Shown here: piece after piece, positions 27,295-36,150 of the stretch
Numbering within the stretch: the stretch's first letter is position 1
Layout of the letters: each line of letters opens with the position of its first letter
Assembly (NCBI RefSeq): GCF_000763885.1
Contig: NZ_JRKO01000008.1
Span: 1 to 64,000, forward strand
Source of the DNA: Paracoccus versutus
Lineage (GTDB): Bacteria; Pseudomonadota; Alphaproteobacteria; Rhodobacterales; Rhodobacteraceae
DNA: 64,000 nucleotides
Reading direction: 5' to 3'
Made by a program: the position numbers and the translations under genes
Notes under the pieces: model-generated
The model's database searches: none
The model's input: the letters and a program-made list of their open reading frames with translations, nothing else
What the model was told of the DNA's origin: nothing

Positions 27295-27855
27295 ATGGCG
27301 GCACTGAACATCCAGAAGGGCGCATCCAGCCATTCGGCCTATGACCTGCGCGACCCCAACGCCCAGACCATCGAAAGCCACACCCTCGCGGTGCTGGTCG
27401 AGAACGAGCCGGGCGTGCTGGCGCGCGTGATCGGCCTGTTTTCCGGGCGCGGCTACAATATCGACAGCCTGACCGTGGCCGAGGTGGACCACCTGGGCCA
27501 CCGCTCGCGCATCACCATCGTCACCCGCGGCACCCCCGCGGTGATCGAGCAGATCAAGGCGCAGCTTGGCCGCATCGTGCCGGTGCATGATGTCCACGAC
27601 CTGACCGTCGAGGGCCCCTGCGTCGAGCGCGAGCTGGGCCTGTTCAAAGTCACGAGCAAGGGCGACAAGCGGGTCGAGGCGCTGCGGATCGCCGAGATCT
27701 TCCGCGCCAGCGTGGTCGATTCGACCCTGGAGAGCTTTGTCTTCGAAATCACCGGCACGCCCGAGAAGCTGGACGCCTTTGCCGAGTTGATGCGGCCCCT
27801 GGGCCTGTCGGACCAGGCCCGGACCGGCGTCGCCGCGCTGGCGCGCGGCGCCTGA
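27295..27855 (+). CDS. ilvN: Acetolactate synthase small (regulatory) subunit
   Basis: 186 aa. N-terminal ACT domain HTLAVLVENEPGVLARVIGLFSGRGYNIDSL binds valine for feedback control; the C-terminal domain (KVTSKGDKRVEAL...FEITGTPEKLDAF) activates the large subunit. AGGAGAAGAAC precedes the ATG. It is cotranscribed with ilvB and ends 4 bp before the convergent hypothetical gene. Confidence 0.95.
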   Translation: MAALNIQKGASSHSAYDLRDPNAQTIESHTLAVLVENEPGVLARVIGLFSGRGYNIDSLTVAEVDHLGHRSRITIVTRGTPAVIEQIKAQLGRIVPVHDVHDLTVEGPCVERELGLFKVTSKGDKRVEALRIAEIFRASVVDSTLESFVFEITGTPEKLDAFAELMRPLGLSDQARTGVAALARGA

Positions 27856-27859
27856 CGAA

Positions 27860-28201
27860 TCAGCGGGCGGCCGCCAGTCTCAGCGGCCGCTCTTGCGCCT
27901 CGCCTTCGCGGTTCGAAATCACCCGCAGCACCGGGCGGGCCGGTTCGGGTTTTTCGCCCATGTCCCGCAGCAGGCTGGGCAGTTCCGACCGCTTGTTGCC
28001 CCCGACGATGCTGACGAAGCGGGCATGGCGCAGCTCGGCCTGCATTTCGATCTCAAGCTCGACCAGGTCGCCCGCCTCGGGCCATTCCGTTTCGACGAAC
28101 AGGTTTTCCCTGCCCTGCAGATAGGCCAGGGCGCCATGATCCTCGCACCAGATCACGGCCTTCTCCTTGGCTGGACTGCTCCATAAAATAACCCCGATCA
28201 T
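27860..28201 (-). CDS. Small conserved-looking hypothetical protein
   Basis: 113 aa from ATG 28201, which has an ideal AGGAG at five-base spacing; the frame continues upstream but without a site. It starts with a short hydrophobic stretch (MIGVILWSS), then a charged domain with IWCEDHGALAYLQG and VSIVGGNKRSELPSLLRDMG. No family is recognised. It is convergent with ilvN. The 239-bp upstream gap (28202-28440) is clearly less GC-rich than the genes and probably holds its promoter. Confidence 0.65.
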   Translation of the reverse strand: MIGVILWSSPAKEKAVIWCEDHGALAYLQGRENLFVETEWPEAGDLVELEIEMQAELRHARFVSIVGGNKRSELPSLLRDMGEKPEPARPVLRVISNREGEAQERPLRLAAAR

Positions 28202-28440
28202 GAAAGCTCCTAAAAGACAAAGCCGCCCGGCAATAAGGACGTGACCCAACCCAAGCGGGAAACTATCGGCAATTTCTCGCCTATGAAAGCAATTTCTGGC
28301 GGAACCGTTCAGTTTGAGGGGGAATCGGCAGGCAAATTGATCTTTTACGGTTGCGACCTGCCTGAATTTCAGCTTTTTCACGAGAAAACAAACTGTTCCG
28401 TCTAGTCTTCGGCCGATGCAGCAGCGCAACGGCGGCCGCT

Positions 28441-29193
28441 CTATCGCACCCGGCCCGCCCGGTAATCGGCCACGGCCCGCGCAACCTGCCCCATGCGGGC
28501 GCTGCGCGACGGGTGGGTGCCCAGAATTTTATCACCCGGATCGGGGATGCGGGCGAAAAACAGCGCGCCGTGTTCGGGATCGAAGCCGGCGTTCAGGGTG
28601 ATGATCGCGCCCAGGTAATCGGCCTCGAGTTCCCAGTCCTTCGAATAGTAGCGGGCGCCGAACTGGGCGCCGAAATCCTGCGCGGTGCGAATCGCCTCGG
28701 GATCGCCGCCATAGGCGCTGGCCAGCCCGCCCAGGATCACCGCGCCCACGGTCGCGGCGCCGGTCTTGCGGCTGATATGGCCCAGGATGTGGTGGCTCGC
28801 CTCGTGCCCGATGACGAAAGCCAGCTCGTCGGCATTGCGCGCCTCGCCGATCAGCGACAGGGTGAAGCCGATGATCGGCCGGCCGCTGGGATCGACGGTC
28901 TGGAAGGCGTTCGGCTCCAGCCCCGCGCGGTCGTCGACGACGAACTGGAAATCGCAGTTGATCGGCTGGGTGCGCCGCTGCAGGCATTCGCGTTCCACCG
29001 CCGGCTCCATGCGGCTGACCACCGAGACGAAGGTGCGCGCCGAGGCCGAGGCATTGGCCGGCGTGTCCGGGGCGGGCGTGATGATGACATCCGGCCCGCC
29101 GGGCTGCGGCACCCCCGGCTGCGGCACGGGCGCGGCGACACAGCCCGCCAGCACCAGCACGACCGCCGCCACCGCCTGCCATGTCCTCATCAT
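28441..29193 (-). CDS. M48-family metallopeptidase lipoprotein
   Basis: 250 aa. A lipoprotein signal peptide ends at the lipobox LAGC (Cys18), so it should be anchored in the envelope. The zinc site HEASHHILGH (near residue 129) is the HExxH motif of M48 proteases, and ELEADYLGAIITL supplies the downstream Glu ligand. Related proteins (LoiP/YcaL/BepA types) act in outer-membrane protein quality control. The GAGGG site suits the first of two ATGs. Confidence 0.87.
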   Translation of the reverse strand: MMRTWQAVAAVVLVLAGCVAAPVPQPGVPQPGGPDVIITPAPDTPANASASARTFVSVVSRMEPAVERECLQRRTQPINCDFQFVVDDRAGLEPNAFQTVDPSGRPIIGFTLSLIGEARNADELAFVIGHEASHHILGHISRKTGAATVGAVILGGLASAYGGDPEAIRTAQDFGAQFGARYYSKDWELEADYLGAIITLNAGFDPEHGALFFARIPDPGDKILGTHPSRSARMGQVARAVADYRAGRVR

Positions 29194-29320
29194 CTGCCGC
29201 CCTCGCCTGCCCGTGTTCGCGCCACTCTAGCCGCGGCGGCCGCCCCGCGCCAAGCCCCGGACTTGCCCCGGCCGCAATATCACGCGATTGTCGGGGAAAG
29301 CCGAACGGGAAGGATCCCCG

Positions 29321-29572
29321 ATGTTCACCATCGAGCATGATTTCGACGCGACCGTCATCACCCTGATCGACGAATTGCCACAGGCCGAGATCGGTTCGCG
29401 CCCGCTGAACGAGGATGTGGTCATCCACAGCTTCGACGACCGCGTCGTGGTCGAGCAATTCGACCCCGACACCGGCGAGCTGGCGCAGATCGTCCTGACC
29501 ATCGAGCAACTGGAGGAACTGCGCGCCGCGCTGAACCTGCCCGAGGGCAACTATCGGTTGCAACGCGGCTAG
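29321..29572 (+). CDS. Hypothetical protein, 83 aa
   Basis: 83 aa, acidic, starting MFTIEHDFDATVITLIDE. The start ATG 29321 is chosen for the GGAAGGA site just upstream; an in-frame ATG 11 codons earlier lacks one. Predicted mixed alpha/beta with a helical ending IEQLEELRAALNLPEGNYRL. No membrane segment or signal peptide. I do not recognise the family. It sits between the M48 lipoprotein and the convergent DUF167 gene. Confidence 0.65.
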   Translation: MFTIEHDFDATVITLIDELPQAEIGSRPLNEDVVIHSFDDRVVVEQFDPDTGELAQIVLTIEQLEELRAALNLPEGNYRLQRG

Positions 29573-29585
29573 CCAGGCGGTCCGG

Positions 29586-29834
29586 CTAGTCGATGCGGAA
29601 CAGCTTGTCGCGTGCCGTGGCGCCGCGGACCAGCACCAGCCGCGACTTGGCCACCCCCAGCGCCTTGGCCAGCAGCTTGACCACCGCGGCATTGGCCTTG
29701 CCGTCCTCGGGGACCACGGTAACGGTGACGCGGATCGCCTCGCCGTCCAGGATCACCGCATTGCGCGAGGCGCGCGGGGTGACGCGCACCGCGATTTCGG
29801 CACCGGGCCGGGCAAGATGGCTAAGGTCTGTCAT
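29586..29834 (-). CDS. DUF167/YggU family protein
   Basis: 82 aa. The pattern VRVTPRASRNAV ... VTVVPEDGKANAAVVKLLAKALGVAKSRLVLVRGATARDKLFRI is diagnostic of the small YggU/DUF167 fold. Function is unsettled. The gene is convergent with the preceding 83-aa gene and its start lies about 100 bp from the nitroreductase start. Confidence 0.9.
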   Translation of the reverse strand: MTDLSHLARPGAEIAVRVTPRASRNAVILDGEAIRVTVTVVPEDGKANAAVVKLLAKALGVAKSRLVLVRGATARDKLFRID

Positions 29835-29939
29835 GCCCCTTTCAAGCCGGGCGCGGCGAAAAAGGCAATGCCGGCTGGTGCCGGCGGGCCGGCGCGGCTA
29901 TCTGATGGCCAGGACATGCGCGAACCCGACGAGGACCGA

Positions 29940-30506
29940 ATGGAATATGCCGATCCCGCCACCCTGGCCTTCCTGGCCAGCCGCCGCTCGCACCCGCCGA
30001 AACTGCTGGCCGGCCCGCCCCCCTCGCGCGAGGCGCTGATGGAGCTGCTGGAACTGGCCGCCCGCGTGCCCGACCACGGCAAGCTGGAGCCCTGGCGCTT
30101 TGCCGTGCTGGAACGCGCGACGCTCGACCGGCTGGCCCCGGTGCTGGCCCGGCACGTGCTGGACCAGGGCGGGGACGAGGCGGCGGCGGAAAAGGCCCGC
30201 TCGGCCTTTGGCTCGCCGGTGATCGTGGCGGTGGTCTCGGCCCCGGTCGAAAGCCCCAAGGTGCCGGAATGGGAACAGTTCCTGTCCGCGGGCGCCGTCT
30301 GCCTGGAGCTGGTGAACGCGGCGCTGGCGGCGGGCTACGGCGCCGCCTGGCTGACCGGCCCGGCGGCCGAGGCGGATTTCGCCCGCGCCCATCTGGGCCT
30401 GGCCGAGGGCGAGCGGATCGTCGGGCTGGTCCATATCGGCCGGCGCGGGCCGACCCCGCCCGAGCGTCCGCGCCCGGACGTCGCGGTCAAGACCACCTTC
30501 CTGTGA
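29940..30506 (+). CDS. Nitroreductase family protein
   Basis: 188 aa FMN-dependent oxidoreductase. SRRSHPPKLL, LLELAARVPDHGKLEPWRF (FMN-binding region) and AAGYGAAWLTG place it with YdjA-type NAD(P)H nitroreductases. The start ATG 29940 follows GAGGA; an ATG eight codons earlier is too close to its purine run. Its TGA stop overlaps the ATG of the next gene by one base, so the two are coupled. Confidence 0.88.
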   Translation: MEYADPATLAFLASRRSHPPKLLAGPPPSREALMELLELAARVPDHGKLEPWRFAVLERATLDRLAPVLARHVLDQGGDEAAAEKARSAFGSPVIVAVVSAPVESPKVPEWEQFLSAGAVCLELVNAALAAGYGAAWLTGPAAEADFARAHLGLAEGERIVGLVHIGRRGPTPPERPRPDVAVKTTFL

Positions 30507-31207
30507 TGGTGCTGCGGGCGCTGATCCTGGCCTGGGGCGACCTGCTGCGGCCGCGCATCTTCGGCGTGGTCGCGCTTGGCGTGGCGCTGACGCTGGCCTT
30601 GTTCCTGGTGTTGCAGGCCGGCGCCTTCTGGGCGATCCGCGCCTTTGCCCCCGAGGCGCTGACCCTGCCCTGGATCGGCGCCGTGCCGCTGGCGCCCGCG
30701 CTGTCCTGGGGCTCGCTGCTGCTGTTCCCCTTGATGAGCATCTTCCTGATGACCCCGGTCGCCGCCGGCTTTTCAGGTCTGTTCGCCGAGCGCGTCGCCG
30801 AGGCGGTCGAGGAGACGCATTATCCCGCCGCCAAGGGCCTGCCCGTCGATTTCTGGGACGGGCTGTGGGAATCGCTGGCGGTCATGGGCGCGGTGATCGC
30901 GGTCACGCTGGTGACGCTGGCGCTGACGCCCTTCCTGGGCCCGCTGGCCTCGCTGCTGTTCTATGGCGGCAACGGCTGGCTGCTGGGGCGCGAGTTCTTC
31001 CAGATGGCGGCGCGGCGCCACCTGCACGAGCCGCAGGCGACCGCCCTGCGCCGCAGCCTGGCCATGCAGGCGACGGCGCTGGGGGTGCTGATCGCGGCGC
31101 TTCTGACGGTGCCGGTGCTGAACGTGGTCGTCCCGGTGCTGGCGGCGGCGGGGTTCACCCACCTCTACCATCTCAGCGCGTCCAGGCCTCGAGGTCGGCG
31201 CGGGTGA
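30506..31207 (+). CDS. EI24/CysZ-like membrane protein
   Basis: 233 aa with four hydrophobic spans and the family pattern PVAAGFSGLFAERVAEAVEETHYP, FYGGNGWLLGREFFQMAARRHL. Members of the EI24/CysZ family include sulfate importers, but most alphaproteobacterial ones are uncharacterised. It begins in a one-base stop/start overlap (TGATG) with the nitroreductase gene. Its last 35 bp overlap the convergent DUF1467 gene. Confidence 0.83.
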   Translation: MVLRALILAWGDLLRPRIFGVVALGVALTLALFLVLQAGAFWAIRAFAPEALTLPWIGAVPLAPALSWGSLLLFPLMSIFLMTPVAAGFSGLFAERVAEAVEETHYPAAKGLPVDFWDGLWESLAVMGAVIAVTLVTLALTPFLGPLASLLFYGGNGWLLGREFFQMAARRHLHEPQATALRRSLAMQATALGVLIAALLTVPVLNVVVPVLAAAGFTHLYHLSASRPRGRRG

Positions 31208-31433
31208 TGACGCCGGCGATGATGACATAGGCGATCACGCCCCAGATCAGCCCGGCGATCAGCGTCGCCCACAGCGCCTTCTTCTTCAGCTTGGGCTCGT
31301 GCGGGGCGCCGGCGGGGGTGCCGGGCGTCACCTGCCCGACATCGGCCTGGCTTTGCTGGCCGATCGGCAGCAGCACGAACAGCACCAGGAACCACAGCAC
31401 GGCGTAAAGGACGATGCCCCCGGTCAGGCTCAT
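31173..31433 (-). CDS. DUF1467 family protein
   Basis: 86 aa with two membrane helices (about residues 5-22 and 54-74) separated by a short polar loop, the DUF1467 pattern. It starts in a one-base overlap with the stop of methylmalonyl-CoA epimerase and is cotranscribed with it. Function unknown. Confidence 0.83.
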   Translation of the reverse strand: MSLTGGIVLYAVLWFLVLFVLLPIGQQSQADVGQVTPGTPAGAPHEPKLKKKALWATLIAGLIWGVIAYVIIAGVITRADLEAWTR

Positions 31434-31837
31434 CAGACCTGCTCCAACTCGATCAGGCAGCCGTTGAAGTCCTTGGGATGCAGGAACAGCACCGGCTTGC
31501 CATGGGCGCCGATCTTGGGCTCGCCATTGCCCAGGACGCGCGCGCCCTCGGACTTCAGCTTGTCGCGGGCGGCCAGGATGTCGTCGACCTCGAAGCACAT
31601 GTGATGGATGCCGCCCGAGGGGTTCTTTTCCAGGAAGCCCTTGATCGGGCTGTCCTCGCCCAGGGGATAGAGCAGCTCGATCTTGGTGTTCGGCAGCTCG
31701 ATGAAGACGACGGTGACGCCATGGTCGGGTTCGTCCTGCGGCGGGCCGACCTTGGCGCCAAGGCTGTTTTCATATTGCGCCGCCGCGGCCTTCAGGTCGG
31801 GCACGGCAATGGCGACATGGTTCAGGCGTCCGATCAT
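31433..31837 (-). CDS. mce: Methylmalonyl-CoA epimerase
   Basis: 134 aa vicinal-oxygen-chelate protein. Metal ligands expected for the epimerase are visible: His7 (LNHVAIAV), His79 (GGIHHMCFEV) and Glu130 (CLIELE). It interconverts (2R)- and (2S)-methylmalonyl-CoA in propionate and ethylmalonyl-CoA routes, feeding the B12-dependent mutase. The start ATG 31837 has GGAGG at five-base spacing; an ATG five codons upstream is less well placed. Confidence 0.9.
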   Translation of the reverse strand: MIGRLNHVAIAVPDLKAAAAQYENSLGAKVGPPQDEPDHGVTVVFIELPNTKIELLYPLGEDSPIKGFLEKNPSGGIHHMCFEVDDILAARDKLKSEGARVLGNGEPKIGAHGKPVLFLHPKDFNGCLIELEQV

Positions 31838-31973
31838 CACTTCCTCCGTCATTTGCGCCCTTCTAAGGCCAGAGCCCAGCCGGGGAAAGGAAAACAAACC
31901 GCCGTTAACCGCTTCTTAGGGAAAACGCGCAATCCTTGGGACAGTTGGTGATTCCCAGTTAGGATTTTGCGAG

Positions 31974-32702
31974 ATGGAACAGGAAAGCATCGGTGCGGAA
32001 GACTTTCCCACCTGGCGGGCCGTCCTGCCGAACCGGCCGCTGGCCGGGCTGACGGTGCTGGTGGTCGAGGATTCGCGCGTCGCCTCCGAGGCGGTGCGGC
32101 TGCTGTGCCTGCGTTCGGGCGCGCGCATCCGGCGGGCCGACTGCATCCGCTCGGCCCTGCGGCATCTTCAGACCTATCGGCCGGGGGCGGTGATCGTGGA
32201 CATGGGCCTGCCCGACGGCGACGGCGCCGACATGATCGCCACCATCGCCCGCGCGATGCCGCGGGTGCCGGTGATCCTGGGCATCTCGGGCGATCCGGCC
32301 AGGCGCGAGGCGGCGATCCGGGCCGGCGCGGACGGTTTCCTGGCAAAGCCCGTCGAAAGCCTGGCGCTGTTCCAGGAGGCGATCCTGGCCGCCCTGCCGC
32401 CCGACGCGCGGCCGCAAGGGCTGCGCGCCCTGCCCGACGACATGATCGCCGCCGACCCCGAGGCGCTGCGCAACGACCTGGCGCATGTCGCCGACGTGCT
32501 GGCGCAGGCCGACGACACCGCCGCCATCGACTATATCTCCCGATTCCTGGCCGGGGTAGCCCGCTCGGCCCATGACCGGATGCTGGAGGATGCGGCGACC
32601 ACGCTGGCGCGCGACCACGCGCAGGGCCGGGCGCTCGCCACCGACCTGGCGCGGATCAGCGGGTTGGTGCAGGACCGGCTGGCAAGCGCGCGGATCTCGT
32701 AG
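31974..32702 (+). CDS. Stand-alone response-regulator receiver protein
   Basis: 242 aa. REC domain at about 26-140 with the acidic pair Glu32/Asp33, phospho-acceptor Asp76 (VDMGLPDGDG), Ser105 and Lys125 (FLAKP). The ~100-residue C-terminal part is helical and has no DNA-binding or catalytic domain I recognise. No sensor kinase adjoins. It is divergent from mce across 136 bp. Probably a signalling adaptor; partner unknown. Confidence 0.85.
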   Translation: MEQESIGAEDFPTWRAVLPNRPLAGLTVLVVEDSRVASEAVRLLCLRSGARIRRADCIRSALRHLQTYRPGAVIVDMGLPDGDGADMIATIARAMPRVPVILGISGDPARREAAIRAGADGFLAKPVESLALFQEAILAALPPDARPQGLRALPDDMIAADPEALRNDLAHVADVLAQADDTAAIDYISRFLAGVARSAHDRMLEDAATTLARDHAQGRALATDLARISGLVQDRLASARIS

Positions 32703-32705
32703 GCC

Positions 32706-33437
32706 CTAGCCCGCGGTCAGCGCCGACAGGCTTTGCCGCTGGCGTCCCTGGGCATCGAAATTGCCGGGCGCGAGCCATGCCTGGTGCGCACGCGCCAGGG
32801 CGGGCCAGTCGCGGTCGATGATCGCATACCAGGCCGTGTCGCGGTTGCGGCCCTTATAGATCATATGCTGGCGGAAAATGCCCTCGAAGACAAAGCCATA
32901 GCGCAGCGCCGCCCGGCGCGAGGGGGCGTTCAGGGCGTCGCATTTCCACTCGACCCGGCGATAGCCGGCCTCGAAGGCCCAGCCGATCATCAGCGAAATC
33001 GCCTCGGTCGCGGCGGGGCTGCGCTGCATCGGCGGCGCGATCTCGATATGGCCGATCTCGATCACCCCATTGGCCGGGTCGATGCGCAGGAACGAGGCAA
33101 GCCCGCCCACCTTGCCGGTCGCGCGGTCGCGCAGGGCATAGAAATACGGGTCCGCCTTGGCCGCCATCCCGGCCTGCCAGGCGCGATAGGCCGGCAGGTC
33201 GGCGAAGGGGCCATAGCCCAGGTAATCCCAGACCCAATCCTGGCCCCGGTTGGCCGCGAACAGATCCTCGGCATGGCGGTCGGGGTCCAGACGCTCCAGC
33301 AGGACATGGCGGCCCTCGATCCGGTCGGGACCGGGCGGGGGCGGCGGCACGAAGCCCGCGACCAGGGGCCCGGTCGGCCGCGGGCCGTCGCCCTGGGCAA
33401 AAGGCGCGGGCGCGCGGTCGGGGTGATGCTGGGACAT
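32706..33437 (-). CDS. GNAT-family N-acetyltransferase (RimJ/RimL type)
   Basis: 243 aa. The RimL-like pattern LERLDPDRHAEDLF, VGGLASFLRIDPANGVIEIGHI, WKCDALNAPSRRAALRYGFVFEGIFRQHM marks acetyltransferases that modify protein or small-molecule amines with acetyl-CoA. The Pro-rich N-terminus (about 1-30) is unusual and probably disordered. It follows the DUF1501 gene by 21 bp on the same strand. Confidence 0.87.
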   Translation of the reverse strand: MSQHHPDRAPAPFAQGDGPRPTGPLVAGFVPPPPPGPDRIEGRHVLLERLDPDRHAEDLFAANRGQDWVWDYLGYGPFADLPAYRAWQAGMAAKADPYFYALRDRATGKVGGLASFLRIDPANGVIEIGHIEIAPPMQRSPAATEAISLMIGWAFEAGYRRVEWKCDALNAPSRRAALRYGFVFEGIFRQHMIYKGRNRDTAWYAIIDRDWPALARAHQAWLAPGNFDAQGRQRQSLSALTAG

Positions 33438-33458
33438 GGGCAGGGCTCCGGCAAGGGC

Positions 33459-34640
33459 TCAGGCCAGCATCCCCGGATCGCCGCCAAGGTCAAGGCCGGG
33501 AAAGATCTCGCGCTCCAGCCTGTCGCGCCCGATGCCGAACAGCCCATGCATGGCCCAGGCGGCATAGGCGCGGATGTCGCGCGTGGGCATCAGGTCGCGG
33601 CCGGCGTAAAGCTGGTCCTCGCCCAAGCCCGGCCAGTCGCCAAAGGCGCGCCCGCCCCGGATCGCGCCGCCCGCCATCAACAGCGCGCCGCCGGTGCCGT
33701 GATCGGTCCCGCCCGAGCCGTTCTCGCGCACGGTGCGGCCGAATTCGGTCATGGCCAGCACCGTGGTCCGGCCCCAGTTCGGCCCCAGCCCCTCGCGCAG
33801 CTTCAGGATCGCCGCCGCCAGCCGGTCCAGCCCCCGGCCCAGCACGACGGGCTGGTTGGCATGGCTGTCCCAGCCGGCAAGGGAAAAGGCGGCGATGCGG
33901 CTTTCGGCGTTCAGCCGGCTGGCGGTAAAGGCGGCCAGCGCCTCGGCATCGGCGGTCGGGCCTGGCATCTTGCCCAGGTCCGAGGTCTCGGCGCTGATCT
34001 GCACCGCGTCCTGCGCGGCATCGCGAAACAGCGGGTCGTCGTGATAGACATGCTCCAGCAGCATCTGCGCCTGCGGCGACAGCTTCAGCCAGGCCCGCGG
34101 CGCCCAGCTGAGATGCGCGGCCTTGCCGGTCAGGATCTTCATCTGCTCGACGCCGACCGAATAGGCGGTCTCGGCCGTGGCGCCGGGCGTCGCCTGCAAC
34201 AGCCGGTTCAGCCAGCCGCCCACCCGCCGGTCCACCGGCAGGTCGTTGCCGGTCCCCGCCTCCAGCAGGTCCTGGCCGTCGAAATGGCTGCGCTTGTCGC
34301 GATAGGGGGTCGAGACGGCATGGGCAAAGGCCAGCTCGCCCTTTTGCCACAGCGGCAACAGCGGCTCCAGCCGCGGATGCAGCGCATAGAAGCCGTCGAG
34401 GTCCAGCGCGCCGTTTTCCGGCCCGACCGAAAGGTTGCGGCGCAGCTTGGCCAGCATCGGGTCGCCATAGGGCTGGATCGCATCGAGCCCGTCCATGGCG
34501 CCGCGCAGGATGATGACGACCAGCCGGTTCTCGCCCGGAAGCGCGGCGAAGGTCATGGAACTCATCAACGGATGCGCCGCGGCCGAGCAGCCGATCAGCG
34601 CCGCCCCCTTCAGAAACAGGCGCCGGTCCAGTGTCAGCAT
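33459..34640 (-). CDS. DUF1501 domain-containing exported protein
   Basis: 393 aa. The N-terminus has a twin-arginine-like motif DRRLFLKG (residues 5-12) and a hydrophobic stretch, suggesting Tat export. LVVIILRGAMDGLDAIQPYGD, WDSHANQ and MTEFGRTVRENGSGGTDHGTGG are typical of DUF1501, a sulfatase/alkaline-phosphatase-superfamily-like group. It follows the DUF1800 gene by 13 bp with a strong AGGAGG; the two are a recurrent pair of unknown function. Confidence 0.87.
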   Translation of the reverse strand: MLTLDRRLFLKGAALIGCSAAAHPLMSSMTFAALPGENRLVVIILRGAMDGLDAIQPYGDPMLAKLRRNLSVGPENGALDLDGFYALHPRLEPLLPLWQKGELAFAHAVSTPYRDKRSHFDGQDLLEAGTGNDLPVDRRVGGWLNRLLQATPGATAETAYSVGVEQMKILTGKAAHLSWAPRAWLKLSPQAQMLLEHVYHDDPLFRDAAQDAVQISAETSDLGKMPGPTADAEALAAFTASRLNAESRIAAFSLAGWDSHANQPVVLGRGLDRLAAAILKLREGLGPNWGRTTVLAMTEFGRTVRENGSGGTDHGTGGALLMAGGAIRGGRAFGDWPGLGEDQLYAGRDLMPTRDIRAYAAWAMHGLFGIGRDRLEREIFPGLDLGGDPGMLA

Positions 34641-34653
34641 CTGCCTACCCCTC

Positions 34654-36021
34654 CTATCGCCGGTTGAAATCGCCCGAGGCGAGGATCAGCGCCACGCCCT
34701 CGGCCGCCGATTCCGCCTTGGGCACGGCCCAGGCCAGTTCCGCCGACTGCGTGCCGCCGAAAGCCGAGACCAGCATCTCGCGCGGGTCGGGCAATTCGTC
34801 CAGCAGCAGGCGGGGAATGCGCAGCGACCAGTTGATCCGCGCGGCCAGCGTCTGCGCCGCGATCCAGGCATCGGCCGTCTCGGGCCAGCCGTCGGGGCCC
34901 TTGGGCCGGCCCCAGGGCTGGCCCATGGCCTCGAGCGGGCCCCAGGCGATGCGGCGGAACACGGGCAGCTCCAGCCGGGCGATCCCTTCGCCGCGGATGC
35001 CCAGCGCCCTGAGCCCGGCCACGCAGAAATCGAAGGGCTGGCGCACCTTCTGCCGCAGGCCGGAGGCCAGGTCGGGATGGCTGGCCAGCACGCGATAGAC
35101 CTGCGGCAGGTCGCCGTCCGTGTCGCGCCAGGTGGCCGCCATGGCCTCGACCAGATCCTCGGACGGGTCGTCCGCGACGAAATGCACCGCCAGCTTGCGC
35201 GACAGGTGCCGCGCGGTCTCGGGCCGGCGGGCGATGTCGCGAAAGGCGTCGCGGATGGCGTCGAGCCCGTCGCGCCGGCCGCCGCCATAGGCCCGGCCCA
35301 GCACCGTCTCGGCCCCAGGCTCGGCCCAGGGCGGGCGAAAGGCGAAGCCCGACCGATGCGAAAAGCTGAGCCCGGTCAGCAGCTCGGCCAGTTCGCGCAC
35401 GTCCTCTTGCTCATAACCGGCGCCCACGCCCAGCGAATGCAGCTCCAGCGCCTCGCGGGCGAGGTTCTCGTTCAGCCCGAAATTGCGGTCCGGGCGGCGC
35501 CGCGCGACGGGCGAGCCCGGCCCGCGGCTGGAGATCTGGTCCAGATAGACCAGCATCATCGGATGGGTGTCGGCGGCGAAGAACATGTCCTCGAACCGGC
35601 CGTTCACATGCGGGCGGATCGCCTCGTCCACGAAGGCCAGCGCCAGGGCGTTGTTCATCTTGTCCGTCGCGCGGACGGTGAAATGGTCGGCCCAGAACTG
35701 CACCAGCCTTTCGCCGAAGCCGATCGGGTCGTCCAGGGCGCGGATCACCCGGCGGCGCAGGCCCTCGACCGGCAGGTCGCCGAGCTGGCGCTCGGCCTCC
35801 TGCCCCTCGGGCGGCTCGGGCCGCCCCTCGCGCCGGGCGAGGCGGACATCGCGAAACCGCGTCGCAAGGGCGCTGGCCTTTTCGGTGGTCATCGCCTCGG
35901 GGCCAGGACCGGCGCTTGCGGGACCGGCCAGAACCGCCTCGACATCGGCGGGCGGCGGCATCAACGGCGACAGACCAAAGCCCAGCCGGATCGCCGCCAG
36001 TTCGGGAAATCCAAAGCTCAT
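34654..36021 (-). CDS. DUF1800 domain-containing protein
   Basis: 455 aa from ATG 36021 (AGGGA at seven-base spacing). Typical DUF1800 segments: RLVQFWADHFTVRATDKMNN, HPMMLVYLDQISSRG, LNENLAREALELHSLGVGAGYEQEDVRELAELLTGLSF. No clear signal peptide. It is first in an operon with DUF1501 and a GNAT gene. The pair is widespread in bacteria and its activity is not established. Confidence 0.88.
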   Translation of the reverse strand: MSFGFPELAAIRLGFGLSPLMPPPADVEAVLAGPASAGPGPEAMTTEKASALATRFRDVRLARREGRPEPPEGQEAERQLGDLPVEGLRRRVIRALDDPIGFGERLVQFWADHFTVRATDKMNNALALAFVDEAIRPHVNGRFEDMFFAADTHPMMLVYLDQISSRGPGSPVARRRPDRNFGLNENLAREALELHSLGVGAGYEQEDVRELAELLTGLSFSHRSGFAFRPPWAEPGAETVLGRAYGGGRRDGLDAIRDAFRDIARRPETARHLSRKLAVHFVADDPSEDLVEAMAATWRDTDGDLPQVYRVLASHPDLASGLRQKVRQPFDFCVAGLRALGIRGEGIARLELPVFRRIAWGPLEAMGQPWGRPKGPDGWPETADAWIAAQTLAARINWSLRIPRLLLDELPDPREMLVSAFGGTQSAELAWAVPKAESAAEGVALILASGDFNRR

Positions 36022-36150
36022 GCAATCATCCCTTGCAGGGGAAATCGCCCCCATGCGCAGGTTATGGCACGGCCTCGGCCCGAGGTCAGTTCACGCTTTC
36101 TTCAGCATGCGGCGATGCGGCAACAGACTGCCGACGCAGCGCCGCCAAGC

